Below, in pieces: positions 10,289 through 22,396 of a stretch of 64,000 nucleotides of DNA. The notes beneath the pieces are model-generated. The model had not been told where the DNA came from. It made no database searches and worked only from the letters and a program-made list of their open reading frames with translations. The number at the start of each line of letters is the position of its first letter. The stretch's first letter is position 1. The translations under genes were made by a program, and so were the position numbers. Source of the DNA: Labia minor (taxonomy: Eukaryota > Arthropoda > Insecta > Dermaptera > Spongiphoridae); NCBI GenBank assembly GCA_963082975.1, contig OY720346.1:38405787-38469786 (forward strand), written 5' to 3'.

Positions 10289-12369
10289 CTAATTTTAAAT
10301 TGAAAAAATGAATAGAGGACTTATAAATAGCAAAGAAGAAATATTCAAATATTACCCTAATAATTTTATATATTTAAGATCATATAATTTGTATTAAATT
10401 AAAATAAAAATTTATAGAATCAATTTAAAAATTGAAATGATATAGAATATTAGAAATTAAAATAAAAATTTATATATTATAATAATTATAATATTATAAT
10501 AATTATAGAATTAGTATTAAATTTATATTCATTGTCAATCAGACATGAACACTCATGGACAGGTACAATGATATGAAGGTGTTGAATGAGCATACCAAAG
10601 AAGCTTAATTTTTTTTTTATTATATATTAAGATATTAGATATTATAGGGGTATATATGTATCTTGTGATAATATATATTTAATATATTTTAAAGAAATAT
10701 TTTCAATTTATTTTCCATCTTAAAATTATTTTCAAAATAATTTTAAATAAATATGTTCAAATTTAATCCACATAACGAAAAAAAAATATTAAATGATATT
10801 TTTTGTTACGAATAGATGGAGGGATTATTTGAAAAAAATATTAAATTCGAATGTAAATAATAGAACAGAAACCATATCGGTGGCCTCAACAGAAATCAAT
10901 TTTAAAGAAGAGATGGAGAAATTTAAAAAGAATAAATCACATGCATTAGGTTTGATATATTTACCTGTAGAATTAATTTAATATAGTGGGAAACCTACAT
11001 AGTAGATTGTATTCACAAATTTCTTTATTTTTAAATTTATAAAAAAAATATTAAAGAAGAAATTTATTTTTCCAAATGTTAATACAAATAATCAATCCTA
11101 TGTAAATTTAATATATATTATATTAATATTTTAAAGGATGTGGATATATTAAAGTAAACAAGATTTTTGATAAATTATAATTATGAATATTATATTAAAT
11201 ATATATTTATATATAAAATCAATTATTAATAAAATTTAATATAAAAATAGTTAAACATTAAAACAAATTCATTGAAGAAGATGATAATATCTTTTTGATA
11301 ATCATTTTATTTTATTGATATAAAATTTAATATTCAAAATTATAACACTTTTATTCAGGATTGTTACAAGATATAGAAATATATTCAATTATATATTAAC
11401 GCTTAAGGGGATGAATGGGACGTTACCCCTTCTTTAAGTGATAAGTGCCAATAAAAAAATCAGTAAATCATTTCAAACAATTTTACAATGATCTTTGTGT
11501 GTAAGTGGAAAGATTGGCATTAATTGGTTACCTACTATTAGTGAATTATGATAATTTTAATGGAAAATTCACTTGCACTTTCGCTGTAGACAGAGCGTCG
11601 CCCGTCCGGTGTGCTACGCCATGCGCACTCACACAACGACAGCGACTGACTGAACGTTTGTTTACTTGGCTAGGAGCCCCTAGCATGTATGCAACCAGCA
11701 ATACCAGCCACCCAATTTAAACTTAGAATATTTACTTAAATGTTTAAATGTTTAAAAACAGATTTTGATTATTAAATTTATAAAAATAAATAAAAAAAAA
11801 TAAAATAAAAATAATAATTTGAACTGTGGGATTTTAAAGTATTATTTTAACAGCCAAATGATGTTAAACCAATGGGAAAACCAACGTAGACAAACTGACA
11901 CAAATTAATAAATGAATTTAATAATAAAATTAAATTTATAAAGGCCTTGAAGAAGGTAGTTTTAATTCAATACTTGCAATTTATTAAAAATAAAACTGTT
12001 TTATATAAATAAATAAATTCATAAGAAAATTGATCATTATTTTTTTCGCGAATATTTTTAAATATATAAAATACATTTTATTTTTATTTACATCCAATTA
12101 GTAAAATTGCTTAAATTTAATTAACAATATTGAAAAAAAATATTTTTCAATTTCTTTGTCGACTAAGTTTGTAATTTTATTTTATTTTTTAAAAACTGTT
12201 TTAAAAAGTCAATTTTCAAAATAATCTAAAATTAAAGTATATTTTGAAAACGCTAACATATTACAATTATAATGAAAAAGCAATAATAATAAATATATTA
12301 ATACGGGAATAGATAACATAATTATTCAAGTAATTATTAAAATATATAAAAAGTTAAACATTGCTTTTT
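10289..12369. other. AT-rich intergenic DNA with one balanced-composition patch
   Basis: Mostly AT-rich, with no recognisable gene. The 62-codon frame at 10793-10981 has ordinary amino-acid use but no family I recognise. At 11575-11715 there is a GC-richer patch containing CCATGCGCACTCACACAACG, sharing CATGCGCACTC with the island at 7808. Confidence 0.5.
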
Positions 12370-13096
12370 ACTATCTCACCAGTTATCACAAGATTTTGAT
12401 CTTTTTATACATTTTGAAGGCCCCTGACACATTTTCACTAAGGTTGAGAAAAATGTCTCTCTCTCTCTCTCTCTTTGTTTGTGTGTTGACAAGATTACGC
12501 AAAAACGGTTTGAGCTAGAATAATTAAATTTGGTACACGGTCATTATTCAAAATTCGTAGTTTTCTATCAACTTATGAGAAATGTAGCTGATTCGGAAGA
12601 AGACAATTACCTACCACGTTTTCATATTTTTTTCTACTAAACTGACCGTAAAAATAAAGATATAAGTTTGATAGTTTTTCACATGATTAAAAATTGAATA
12701 AAACTGCTATAGATATAATTTCAGCTTGATCGAATCGCTGAAAGTACCGGAATTAATTTTATAAATATTTTAACATATTGACTGCCAATCATCCCCCCCC
12801 CCCCCCGCACATATCGTGGTGTCATCTACAAAGTATTAATTTTTAAAATTTTTAAATTTTGACTTAAAAATGAAGGTAAAGGTTTTAAATCTCAATTTAA
12901 TATATGTTAATTAATTAATTTAATTCAATAACAATACTATACTATAAATTTAAATTTTTTAAATTAATTAATTAATTAAAATTCACAAACAATTATATTA
13001 ATTTATAATTTAATTAATTTAATTTAATTTAAATATAATATATGTGTTAATTAATCCAATTTAAATTTGCGAGATAGTCGAGTGGAGACACTCCAA
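12370..13096 (+). mobile_element. Helentron-like element, family B copy 2
   Basis: Starts ACTATCTCACC and has a CT microsatellite (12454-12473). The core AAACGGTTTGAGCTAGAAT, the GAATTTCAGC-like block and the 3' end GCGAGATAGT plus GAGTGGAGACACTC are all present. Compared with copy 1 it contains an extra block, AAATTTTGACTTAAAAATGA, that also marks copies 5 and 9, so it represents a longer subfamily. A 14-C homopolymer at about 12793-12806 interrupts the conserved segment after the TTGACTGCCAATCA block. Confidence 0.78.
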
Positions 13097-13205
13097 ATTT
13101 TTTTTAAGTTATTAAGAAATTTCTCCACATATTATTATATATATTTACATATTATATTTTAAATTTCGATTTTTTTTTTCACTTTTTGATAATTTTTTCA
13201 ATTTA

Positions 13206-13573
13206 TATTGCGATCACGACATATTTTGATGTCGTGATTTTGATGTTTTTATACGTTTTGAAGGTCCATGAGTCATGTCTGTGTGTGTGTGTGTATGTAG
13301 ATAAGATTACGGAAAAATGGTTTGAGCTAGAATAATGAAACTGCTATATAAATGATTTCAGCTTGATTGAATCGCTGAAAGTACCGGAATTAATTTTTTA
13401 ACTCGTTTCTGCCAATCACGCGCCAGCACGTGACGTGGTGTCATCAACACGCGCTGGTTTAATAAATATTATTTATTAATTTTAATTTATAATTTAATTA
13501 ATTAAATTTAATTTAAATATAATATATCTTATTTAATCCAATTCAAATTTGAGAGGTAGTGGAGATAGTGCAG
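13206..13573 (+). mobile_element. Helentron-like element, family B copy 3 (deleted)
   Basis: Begins in the TTGCGATCACGA region and carries a TG microsatellite (13278-13292). It jumps by deletion from the core (TTTGAGCTAGAATAATGAAA) to the CTGCTATATAAATGATTTCA block and ends in a diverged version of the 3' hairpin region. Confidence 0.72.
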
Positions 13574-14189
13574 ATTTTTTTATTTGGATATTTTTCCAGA
13601 ATTAGGAATATTCATTTTTTGATGATGTCTTGAGCGCCATCACTATGTCAAATGTCTAACTAAAACATTCGGACAATGGTACACCATAAAATACAATTAA
13701 TTCAAAGAACCTACAATAAAAAGTTTGAATTAAAATCTAGAATAAAAAATAATAATAATTAGATGGTTTTCAAATGAAAGTAAGGAAAAGAAACAAAAAT
13801 AGATTGAATATATTATTCTATATATATAATCTTCTTACAATTTTAGTTTCATTTGACTTTACCATTCTATGATTCAACCTACCTAAATAATCATGGTTTG
13901 CCACCCCATCCCCTATCCAGTTTGGAACTTAAGCACGTCCCTGACCAGTCGTTATCAAATATAAACAGAAGTTAAAAATTATTTATTATTAAATAAACTA
14001 ATAAATATTTGTTAACAAAGGTGTTTTTGATAAAAAAAATAAACAAATAATTATTTTAAATATAAAAAAATTTGATTAAAAATTAATGTAGGTAAAATAG
14101 TACATGTTAAAAATATATTTTTACCGACCCAAATGGACATTTATTACCACACACAATGATGGGAAAATTAAATCTTTATCCCTTTTTAT
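13574..14189. other. AT-rich intergenic DNA, no gene seen
   Basis: No coding signal. A small stretch at 13885-13950 is of more balanced composition. The patch TACCGACCCAAATGG at about 14122 resembles the start of family A but is not continued. Confidence 0.5.
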
Positions 14190-14655
14190 ACCGACCGACG
14201 ATAGTAAGAGAGGTATTGTTTTCTCACCAAATTTCACATGTGGAGATTTTTACATATCTCCACGAATCATGCATTTTCTTAACAGAAAAAAGAATTTTTA
14301 GCATGATGTATGTCCGCTGTCCTTCCGTATAAATGTGTACAGTTTGAACGGCTCAACGGATTTTGATAAAATTTGATATATTTACTTAATGCATCAGTAC
14401 CATGAATTCATAAACTATTGGTGTATATCCAGAAACCGGAACTGTTAGTTTACTAAGCATTAATTTTATATTCATTGTCGGAAATTTTTCCATTTAAAAT
14501 ATATTAATAACTGAGTAATTAGACTAAAAATAAATAACAAGATAATATTATTTTGTCATTTTAATTCAAGTTTAAATTTTTTTTTATTATACTCTATATA
14601 TATGTATATATACTGTTGTTTGGAAATTATTTTATTTCAAATCGTCGATCGGCTA
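14190..14655 (+). mobile_element. Helentron/HINE-like element, family A copy 1
   Basis: Starts ACCGACCGACGATAGTAAG, continues with the conserved AATTTCACATGTGGAGATTT block and a degenerate GTCC repeat, and contains the core ACGGCTCAACGGATTTTGAT. It ends in GTCGATCGGCTAA, a diverged form of the inverted 3' repeat. The 3' hairpin is not preserved. The apparent frame (14104-14301) is only the conserved non-coding block read in translation. Confidence 0.78.
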
Positions 14656-15531
14656 ATATTTTTTTTTGTTTGTTTGTTAGAATGATAATCATTGAATTGA
14701 TTTTTATTAACTATTTATTTAGAATATTTTCAATAATTATAGGTATCTTTAGAAAAGTAAAATTAAATTTTGGGAAGAAGGGAGGATAAATAAAGAATAG
14801 ATATATTTTTTGCATCCCATCAAGCTATTAATTAACATCTCGACACATTTGAAGCACCCTATTAAATTCGTATATGAACTGAGCGTAAAATCATTCAGGA
14901 GGACATTTTGAATGATTGGCCAATACAAAAGTGAATTGGAAAATGTCAAATTGGGGCTGGGTCCACTTTCTACCCACACCATTCATCCCTATCCCTTTCA
15001 AAACCCCTAAATCCTGCTCAAATGCAAGGAATGCCATATGACAAATGTATAAAAAAAAAGATCATTACGCGAGATGTGTGAAAAAAGGTGGCCTACATGA
15101 AGAGTACGTGTGGGTAGGGGGAAGTGGGGGGAGGGGGGATAGAGAGAGAGAGAAAAGGGAGACTGGATAGCAGACAAAATGATTTGTCAGATTTTTTCAC
15201 AGTCACATTAACGTATTAACAATTTCAAAAATAAAACAATTATTTTTTCTTTCTTCAAAAGTCAAAGACAAATTTTCTCCATTTCACATGTAATTAAATT
15301 TATTTAATATAATGAATTACTAGTAATAAAATTAGTCATAGATATAATTTACTATCACTTTTTGCATTCTCCATTCATATTAATGAATTAATGCTAAGTG
15401 AATTAAGAAAAAAAAAAACTTTTTAAGAATCTCATAAAAGTAAATTTAGTGCTTGTGCTCTTTTTTAATCAGATGTATTCACTTTTGATTATATTCTATT
15501 ATAATATAGTATACTACATATAATAGTAAAA
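14656..15531. other. Intergenic DNA with a balanced-composition island
   Basis: Between about 14815 and 15175 the sequence is less AT-rich and free of recognised repeats. The minus frame of 77 codons there does not resemble a known family. The rest is AT-rich. Confidence 0.4.
15112..15138 (+). other. Predicted G-quadruplex tract
   Basis: Four G runs (3, 5, 6 and 6 residues) are separated by loops of 1-4 nt, then followed by a GA repeat. This is a textbook intramolecular quadruplex pattern. Function unknown. Confidence 0.5.
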
Positions 15532-16105
15532 GTACCTGGAACACCGAGCTATCGCTCGATCCTTTAAAAAATATTGATATACAATTCTTTAATTATTTAT
15601 TACAATTATTATATGTTACATCATAGCATCAATCTGATTTAATGAATGGAACTTTCTTTCTTCTTTAATTATCATTTTAAATTAATATTAATTAAAGAAA
15701 GAACTTGTTTTTAAAATATCATAAATAATATGTATAATATGTTTTTAAGATAGAGAAACAATACTTACAATGTTTGCAAGAAAAATAAGAATAATTGGTG
15801 AGAAATTAATAAATATATTTCGTAATTTGATTCTAAAATATCAATTAAAAAAAATGGTAAGAGGAAAATATGGATGATGTAGTTAGTGATGTCATACAAA
15901 TTTAAATTAAGAAAAAACTAATAAATATGATTTTTTCCCGAGACGGAAACCAATATAGATCGATTTATCTTTATAAATATTATCTATGGTGTGAATTTCA
16001 AAAAAATCCTTAGAGCGGTTTATTATCTCAAAAATATACAAAGGTATATATATATATATATATACATACAAATATATATAGAATAATAAGATAAGTTAAT
16101 AAAGA
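15532..16105 (-). mobile_element. Helitron-like element, family D copy 1
   Basis: The left edge GTACCTGGAACACCGAGC plus the hairpin CGAGCTATCGCTCG is shared with 17732 and, inverted, with 51365-51410. The right part holds the shared block AATATTATCTATGGTGTGAA, a TA microsatellite and the edge AATAATAAGATAAG. Read on the minus strand, the hairpin lies about 15 nt from the 3' end, as in Helitrons. There is no reading frame. Confidence 0.68.
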
Positions 16106-16527
16106 TAGTTTTTATTTGAATATTTTCTTAATATATATTAATATAACATTTTAAATTGTTTCCATGTCAAAATGTCTCTTTGGTTATTGTAGAATATTCA
16201 TGGCTTTCCAGTTAATTATTTTCTAGATAAAATAAATGTTTGTCATTGGTGAAAATAGCTGCCTTCTGTTTCAATTGCTCCAATTCATTTTTCAATACGA
16301 CCGCCGTCATTTGTTTTTAAAAGAATCATCGACATCCCAAATGGATTTTTGTTGTCTTTTAATTTATCAACAGCTGATCTTCTTCAACACTTAACAATTT
16401 TGTAATGACTTGGACATGAGTAGAATAATAAAGAGTTTATAAATATTTGACTCCATTTTTTTGTTTTTGTTTTTCTCTTTCTTCCCTCAAGTAAAATCCA
16501 GCCTACCCCAATTCAAAACCACTGGTA
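16106..16527. other. AT-rich intergenic DNA, no gene seen
   Basis: No repeat or gene recognised, apart from short AT tracts. Confidence 0.5.
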
Positions 16528-16923
16528 ATGTTTTTTAATTATCGAATATTTTATTATCGAGTACTGGACCGCTTGAAGCACTCGATCGACAAAAAGCGTC
16601 CAGAATTGGCCAATAGGAAGGGTGTAGGGTTCCACCAGGACAACGCCAGACCACACACTTCGTTGATGACTCGTCAGAAGCTACGGGAGCTCGGATGGAA
16701 GGTTTTATCACATCCACCATATAGCCCGGACATAGCGCCAAGTAATTACGACCTGTTCCTGTCCATGGTGAACGCCCTTGGTGGTGTAAATTTGAACTCA
16801 AAAGAGGCTTTAGAAAAGTGGCTGCCCGAGTTCTTCGCAAATAGGAGGGATTTTTTTTTAAATCTATGTAATATATCTTCTGAAAATGTTAACCATGTGA
16901 AAAAAATTATAATTTGCCTATGA
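16528..16923 (+). pseudogene. Mariner transposase C-terminal fragment, catalytically dead
   Basis: The frame encodes the C-terminal half of a mariner transposase. From about residue 11 it reads LDRLKHSIDKKRPELANRKG, then FHQDNARPHTS, with the second catalytic Asp at residue 38. It continues to SHPPYSPDIAPSNYDLF. Exactly 34 residues after Asp38 the third catalytic residue should be Asp in a PSD motif, but residue 73 is Asn (PSN), so the D34D triad is broken. The N-terminal helix-turn-helix region and first Asp are missing, and the first ~10 residues come from upstream DNA. I see no terminal repeats around it. It is a relic, not a host gene. Confidence 0.88.
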
Positions 16924-17731
16924 GTAAAATTCAATAAAATTAATCGTCTTTATATAATTAAGTAATGTGTAAATATTTTACGTTCATTAATTGATAAAAT
17001 AAATAATTAAAAAATTTTCATTTATAATTTTTTATTACATCATGTATTCTGTCTTTTGATCTCAATTGACCATTTTCTACTATGTAATATGTAACATATA
17101 TATATATAATATATATATATAGGTTTATATGTATATAGCAACTAAATTGATTTTTAGTCTTTTGAAATTCCCTAGTGTATATGTTCCTATAATGATTTCA
17201 AAAATCATTTATTCAAATATTAAAAAAAAATAATAATAATAATAATGATCCATGGAGGGGAAAATAAATAACAAAAGCTCGTTGATAGCGTAATTAAAAT
17301 TATCCACAACTCTTTCTCTTTATTCATAAAATAATAAAAGGCCTGTTTCATTTATCCAACAGGATTTTACTTCCTCTTCCCTAAAGTCTTTTAATTAACA
17401 AGCTGTGATTAACTATTGATTCAATAAAGTCCTTTTGGACACAACATTTCAAAAGAATCTTTTATCAAAAATCTTTACAAAAAATATTTAAATATATATA
17501 TATATATAGGTAAAAAAATATATTTTTTAAATTTTATTCAAAAATAGTTTAATGAAGATGGTTAATTAATGATATATTTCATCTTTGCAATTAGAAATTC
17601 GATAAAAAAGAATGAATTGAATTTTACCAACATTAATTAAAAATATATATATATTAACGAAAATTTTATCTCTAAATGAAAAGATTTGTTACAAAAAATT
17701 CAAATCAATTTTAATATAATATAATTTTAAC
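16924..17731. other. AT-rich intergenic DNA, no gene seen
   Basis: TA microsatellites at about 17098-17120 and 17493-17507. Nothing else recognised. Confidence 0.6.
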
Positions 17732-18556
17732 AGTACCTTGAACACCGAGCTATCGCTCGACCCTTTAAAAATATTGATATACAATTCTTTAATTATTTAT
17801 AACAATTATTGAATGTTGGTTACATCATCGCATCAATCTGTTTAAAATGAATGGAACTTAGGGTCCACAATAATAATAAATAATATTAATAAAATTTAAA
17901 TAATATTTTAGTGAAAAAATATTAAAAATTATAAAACTATATAAAAATTAATTAATAAAAAAACAATGAATAAATAAATATAAATAAGTAATTTAATAAA
18001 AAATAAACGCCAAAATAGATAAAAAAAAACATATAAAATTAACTAATAAAAATTTATAATTGATTGATTTAACAAAAAATTAAACGGCAAAACAGATGAA
18101 AAAATTGTTTTTAAAATATCATAAATAAATTTACAATGTTTGGAAGACAAATAAAGATAACTTTTAGATTTTTGTTAGTGAAAGATTAATATATATATTT
18201 CTTAATTTGATTCTAAAATATTAATAAAATAAATATTTTTAATTTTATTTCGAAATGAAATAAAAAATTTAAAATATTTTAAATATAAAAAAATATTAAT
18301 ACATTTTCAATTAAAAAAGAATGGCAAAAGGCAAATATGGATGACGTATTTAAATTTAAATTAAAAAAAAACTAATAAAAATGATTTTTCTCCAGGCTGA
18401 AACTAATACAGATCGATTTATCTTTATAAATATTATCTATGGTGTGAATTTCAAAAAAATCCTTCGTGCGGTTAATTAATAAATTAATTCAAAAATATAC
18501 AAATATATATATATATATATATACAATTTTTGCTAGTATAATAAGATAAGATAAGA
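17732..18556 (-). mobile_element. Helitron-like element, family D copy 2
   Basis: Same layout and orientation as the copy at 15532: GTACCTTGAACACCGAGC, hairpin CGAGCTATCGCTCG, AATATTGATATACAATTC, then TATTATCTATGGTGTGAA, a TA run and the edge TTTTTGCTAGTATAATAAG. It is about 250 bp longer because of AT-rich internal sequence (17880-18110). Confidence 0.7.
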
Positions 18557-19296
18557 TATCGGTAATGTTTATTTATATAGACTATAGCATCATAACATTT
18601 GAGTGCTATTAGTACTGTCAAAAAATTCTCCAAATCTCCAAATATTATTATTATCATTTTTTTTTCCTATTATTTATAAATTGATAAATTGACCTCTTAT
18701 TTTAGTTTGAAATATATTTTATTGATCAACATTTGAGCCTCACTTTGAGTTATACAACTAAACATTCTCAGAGGCATGAAATTCAGTCTAACTGAAAGGG
18801 GAATTTACTCTATTGGCTTATTAAAGCAAACTCAATCAAGTGTTGCATCCCTTTAGAATAGATTCGGTCAAGGGAGAATATTGTCACTTGCACCCCTTCA
18901 ATGTCTAAGGGGCAGCTTCTATTGCCTGACCAGATATTAACCAATTTAATTAAATAATCATAACACGTTTCGATTACGGCTCGGATATGGAGTTTCAATT
19001 AACAAGATTTTAATATAAATTAAAGACTTTATAGTTTAAAGGACGGAAATTTTGATATATTAACGGAATTAAAAAGGCTTATAAAAGGGTAATACAATTA
19101 TAAATTTATTTACAAATTGATCATTAAAAAAAATTTTCAATTGCGGGTATTCTCAACAATTGTTAAAATTTATTTTCTTTGTTTTGGTTTTTCCAAAGTG
19201 AAAAAGAAGAATAGTTTTGTGTTAATTTTAAAATATATATTATATATATATAGCATACACGATAAATATTTATAATAATTGAAATTCAATAAAATG
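18557..19296. other. Intergenic DNA with a balanced-composition island
   Basis: At 18770-19010 the composition is less AT-rich, with no repeat recognised. The overlapping 62-codon minus frame is not a known family. Possible conserved non-coding DNA. Confidence 0.4.
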
Positions 19297-19710
19297 TACG
19301 AGGGCAGGTCAATAAGTCAATGACTTTTGGAATGAAACACGGGCTTTTGAATAAAAAATTATTTTCATTTTCAACGTAGTCTCCTTTGAGCTATATACAC
19401 TTCGTCCAACGTTTCTCGAAATTTTTTATATGCCTTCTAAAAAATAAGATTTGCCGAGGACATCAAAATAGATTTGTTTGTGAGATGATTTCAACGTTGG
19501 AGTCAATTCATGAATTTTCACTTTTTTCCATTTTCTTCTCCAATCACGAGGTAATTAATTAATGGATGTTAAACAAAAACTGAAAGACCCAGCTGGTTCA
19601 AATTTCGACAGGAGTCAACTGATAGTTGCCTGCTAACAGGAGTAGTGTTGCCATTTCATTTAAGAGACGGGAAATTCAACAAGTCACGAACTTATTGACC
19701 TGTCCTAGTA
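19297..19710 (-). mobile_element. Mariner deletion derivative
   Basis: The ends are inverted: TACGAGGGCAGGTCAATAAG at the left and ACTTATTGACCTGTCCTAGTA at the right, each at TA. Internal sequence includes mariner-like stretches shared with 52299-52771 (AAAATAAGATTTGCCGAGGA-type), with no usable frame. Confidence 0.82.
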
Positions 19711-21477
19711 CACATTATATAATAAATTGTCATTACAGTTAGTGATCGGTTAACAACCATAATCCGTTCCAAGACTATGTTCGCTATTCGAATTGCTCGT
19801 TATTCGATTATCGATTTATCATTGATCTTTATGTAAAATTAATTAATTCATTCTTGTTGACCTTAAATTTGTGACATTACTTCTTCGTTTCTTGTTTATC
19901 TGCACTAGCAGACTCACCATGCATGCATATATTAATAATAACTGCAGTCATTCTTTTGAAACTTAACTTGAATTTGAAGTTAGTTCCTTCAATTTTCTCC
20001 CCGGAAAAAATTATGACAAAATACGAATAATTATGACACGTGCTCTCTTGTGCCCCCCGGCCCAAGGCCACTGTATATATATAAGAGAGAGGGAGAGAGG
20101 AGAGAAATTATAAAGAAAAAGATAGGGAAAAAAGAAATCACTATTGGCATATTCATCCTTTATATATATATCTTCTAAACTACCAATACCTTGATATATA
20201 AAATAAATTGTTTAGTGCACGAACAGTATAAATTAATTAATTAATTTAAGAGTAATTTGTTTTTGTTTTTTTTTACAAAATCAAATGTCATCAATCAAAA
20301 AGAATATTTACAAACATAATGTTACACTAGAAATATAATTGAATTAAACATGTATAACTATTTACTAATCTATCTTTAGATTGCGATGAATAATTTATTA
20401 TTGATAGGGAAGAAAGTAGAGAGGTAGAGAAGAAGAAGGTAGAAAAAAGAAAATTATAATTTATTCAATAAGAAAAAAAAAAATTGAACAATTTCGTTTT
20501 TTTTTCTTTTTATAAGTTAATTAAATTTTAAATAGATAGCTTGATTTATTTATTAACTGAAAGGTAAGTTAAGTGAATTGATAAAAGGCTTCATTGAGCT
20601 TTTGTGGTCGATGACGATACTCTTGCGTGCCGTTTGCTTTTTCCCATTGACTTCAACGACAACGGAGCTTTTAATTTTTAATCCGAGACTGGCCATTGAT
20701 AAAGGGTTTCAATCCCTCAATGAAAACACCATCAATACATAAATCCATTGGTGGACAAGGGGATGGGAAGTGAGGTGTTGGGTCGTCAAGCGGGCAAAAC
20801 TGTTTTTGATGTCTATATATTATAAATGACTAGAATGTGCAATAAAAATATGAATTACGAGGTTCCAACTTCATAGTTCAAATAAAAATAATTTGCAATT
20901 TAGTACGAAATAACAGCCAAGTGGATAATAAAAATATATCCTATATATATATATATATAATCTCTAATCTAAATAATATACTTCCGTATTATATATTCGC
21001 GTTTTATTTTATTTACTCGAATTTTTATTTAATCATACACCTTTTGATAAAAAAATTAAAAATTTTAAAATAAACTATATAGATAAGATATCATATTTTT
21101 CATATATAATCTTGATAAGTTAGTTTATATTTAAATAACGATTAATTAAACTAATAATAAAGTGAAAAAATATATTTTTTTTTAAACTTAAGGTAAACAT
21201 AATTAACCTCAATGCAAATTCACTAACAATGTAAATTAATTGTTTAACTAGAGTAGCCTTATAATTATACTACTCTTTATTAAATAATAACAAGATTAGA
21301 GGAATAGTTCCAAGAAGCCCTTGATGATATAGAGGAAGTGAGATCTTTCAAAATTATAATCAAATGAAATTAATTCATTAAAATGAAGAATAATAAAATT
21401 TTAATTTTACAGATTACCTGTGAATCAATTATTTTATATTGTATAGATTCTAAATTTTCAATGTTACTTATTTTTTT
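19711..21477. other. Intergenic DNA, no gene seen
   Basis: At 19740-19825 there is a CGAATTGCTCGTTATTCGAT-type stretch that looks like part of a dispersed repeat but has no second copy here. A purine-rich tract lies at 20080-20135. At 20590-20800 the composition is more balanced, with no frame or repeat recognised. Confidence 0.5.
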
Positions 21478-22029
21478 ACTATCTCGCTGGAGATAGTATT
21501 GCGATCATGAAATTTTGATGTTTTTATACGTTTTGAAGGTCCCTGAGTCATTTTCACTAATGTTGAGAAAAATGTCTGTGTGTATGTAGACAAGATTTCG
21601 CAAAAACGGTTTGAGATAGAATCAAGAAATTTGGTGCACGGGCATTATTCAAAATTCGAAGTTTTATATCAACTTTTGAGGAATGAAACCGGAAGAGGGT
21701 CATTACCTTCCACGTTTTCATTTTTTTTCCTCTAAACTGGCCGTAAAAATAAAGATATATGTTTGATAGTTTTTTACATGATTGAAAATTGTATAAAACT
21801 GCTAAAACTGCATGATTGAATCGCTGAAAGTACTAAAATTCATTTTTTAACACGACTGAAAATCACGCACAGGCACGTAACGTGGTACCATCAACAAAGA
21901 GCCAAACCCGTGCTGGTTTAATATATATTTATTAATTTTAATTTATAATTAATTAAATTTAATTTAAATATAATATATATTAATTAATCCAATTAAAATT
22001 TGCGAGATAGTCAAGTGGAGACACCCCAG
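21478..22029 (+). mobile_element. Helentron-like element, family B copy 4
   Basis: The 5' hairpin ACTATCTCGCTGGAGATAGT is intact. It is followed by the TG microsatellite, the core (AAACGGTTTGAGATAGAAT), the GAATCGCTGAAAGTAC block and the 3' end GCGAGATAGTCAAGTGGAGACACC. One base change weakens the terminal hairpin. Confidence 0.78.
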
Positions 22030-22396
22030 ATTGTTTTCCTCTAAACTGGCCGTAAAAATAAAGATATATTTTTGATAATTTTTCACATGATTAAAAATTG
22101 TATAAAACTACTTTAGAATTTCAGCTTGATTGAATCGCTTAAAGTACCGGGAATATTTTTTTAAATTTTGACTTAAAAAGGAAGGTAAAGGTTTTATTTA
22201 AGTTGAAATAAATCCAAACAATGTTGTTATTATTTGATTGCCTTCTTATTTCAATAAAATGTTATCAATGAAAATTATGTTGAAAATCTTAAATCCCTTG
22301 ATCGGATAGAATAAAATTTTAATTAATTTTCAAATATAGAAAAACGCTTCATTATTCCATTGAAATTTGCGAGATAGTCGAGTGGAGACACTCCAG
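22030..22396 (+). mobile_element. Helentron-like element, family B copy 5 (3' part)
   Basis: It directly follows copy 4. It starts in the middle of the family (CCTCTAAACTGGCCGTAAAA), carries the AAATTTTGACTTAAAAAGGA long-subfamily block and ends in a perfect GCGAGATAGT plus GAGTGGAGACACTC end. Copies 4 and 5 thus form a head-to-tail array with two 3' ends and one 5' end. Confidence 0.75.

Noticed and set aside
14104..14301. Open frames over family A copies (also 24275-24572 and 47950-48132) that give similar peptides such as NGSTDFDKIWYIYL
   Set aside because: The similarity comes from the conserved non-coding core and GTCY repeat of family A. The frames differ between copies and are broken in the young full-length elements.
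19740..19830. CGAATTGCTCGTTATTCGAT-type stretch as a mobile element
   Set aside because: Only one copy occurs in the window, with no ends or duplications, so it cannot be classified.
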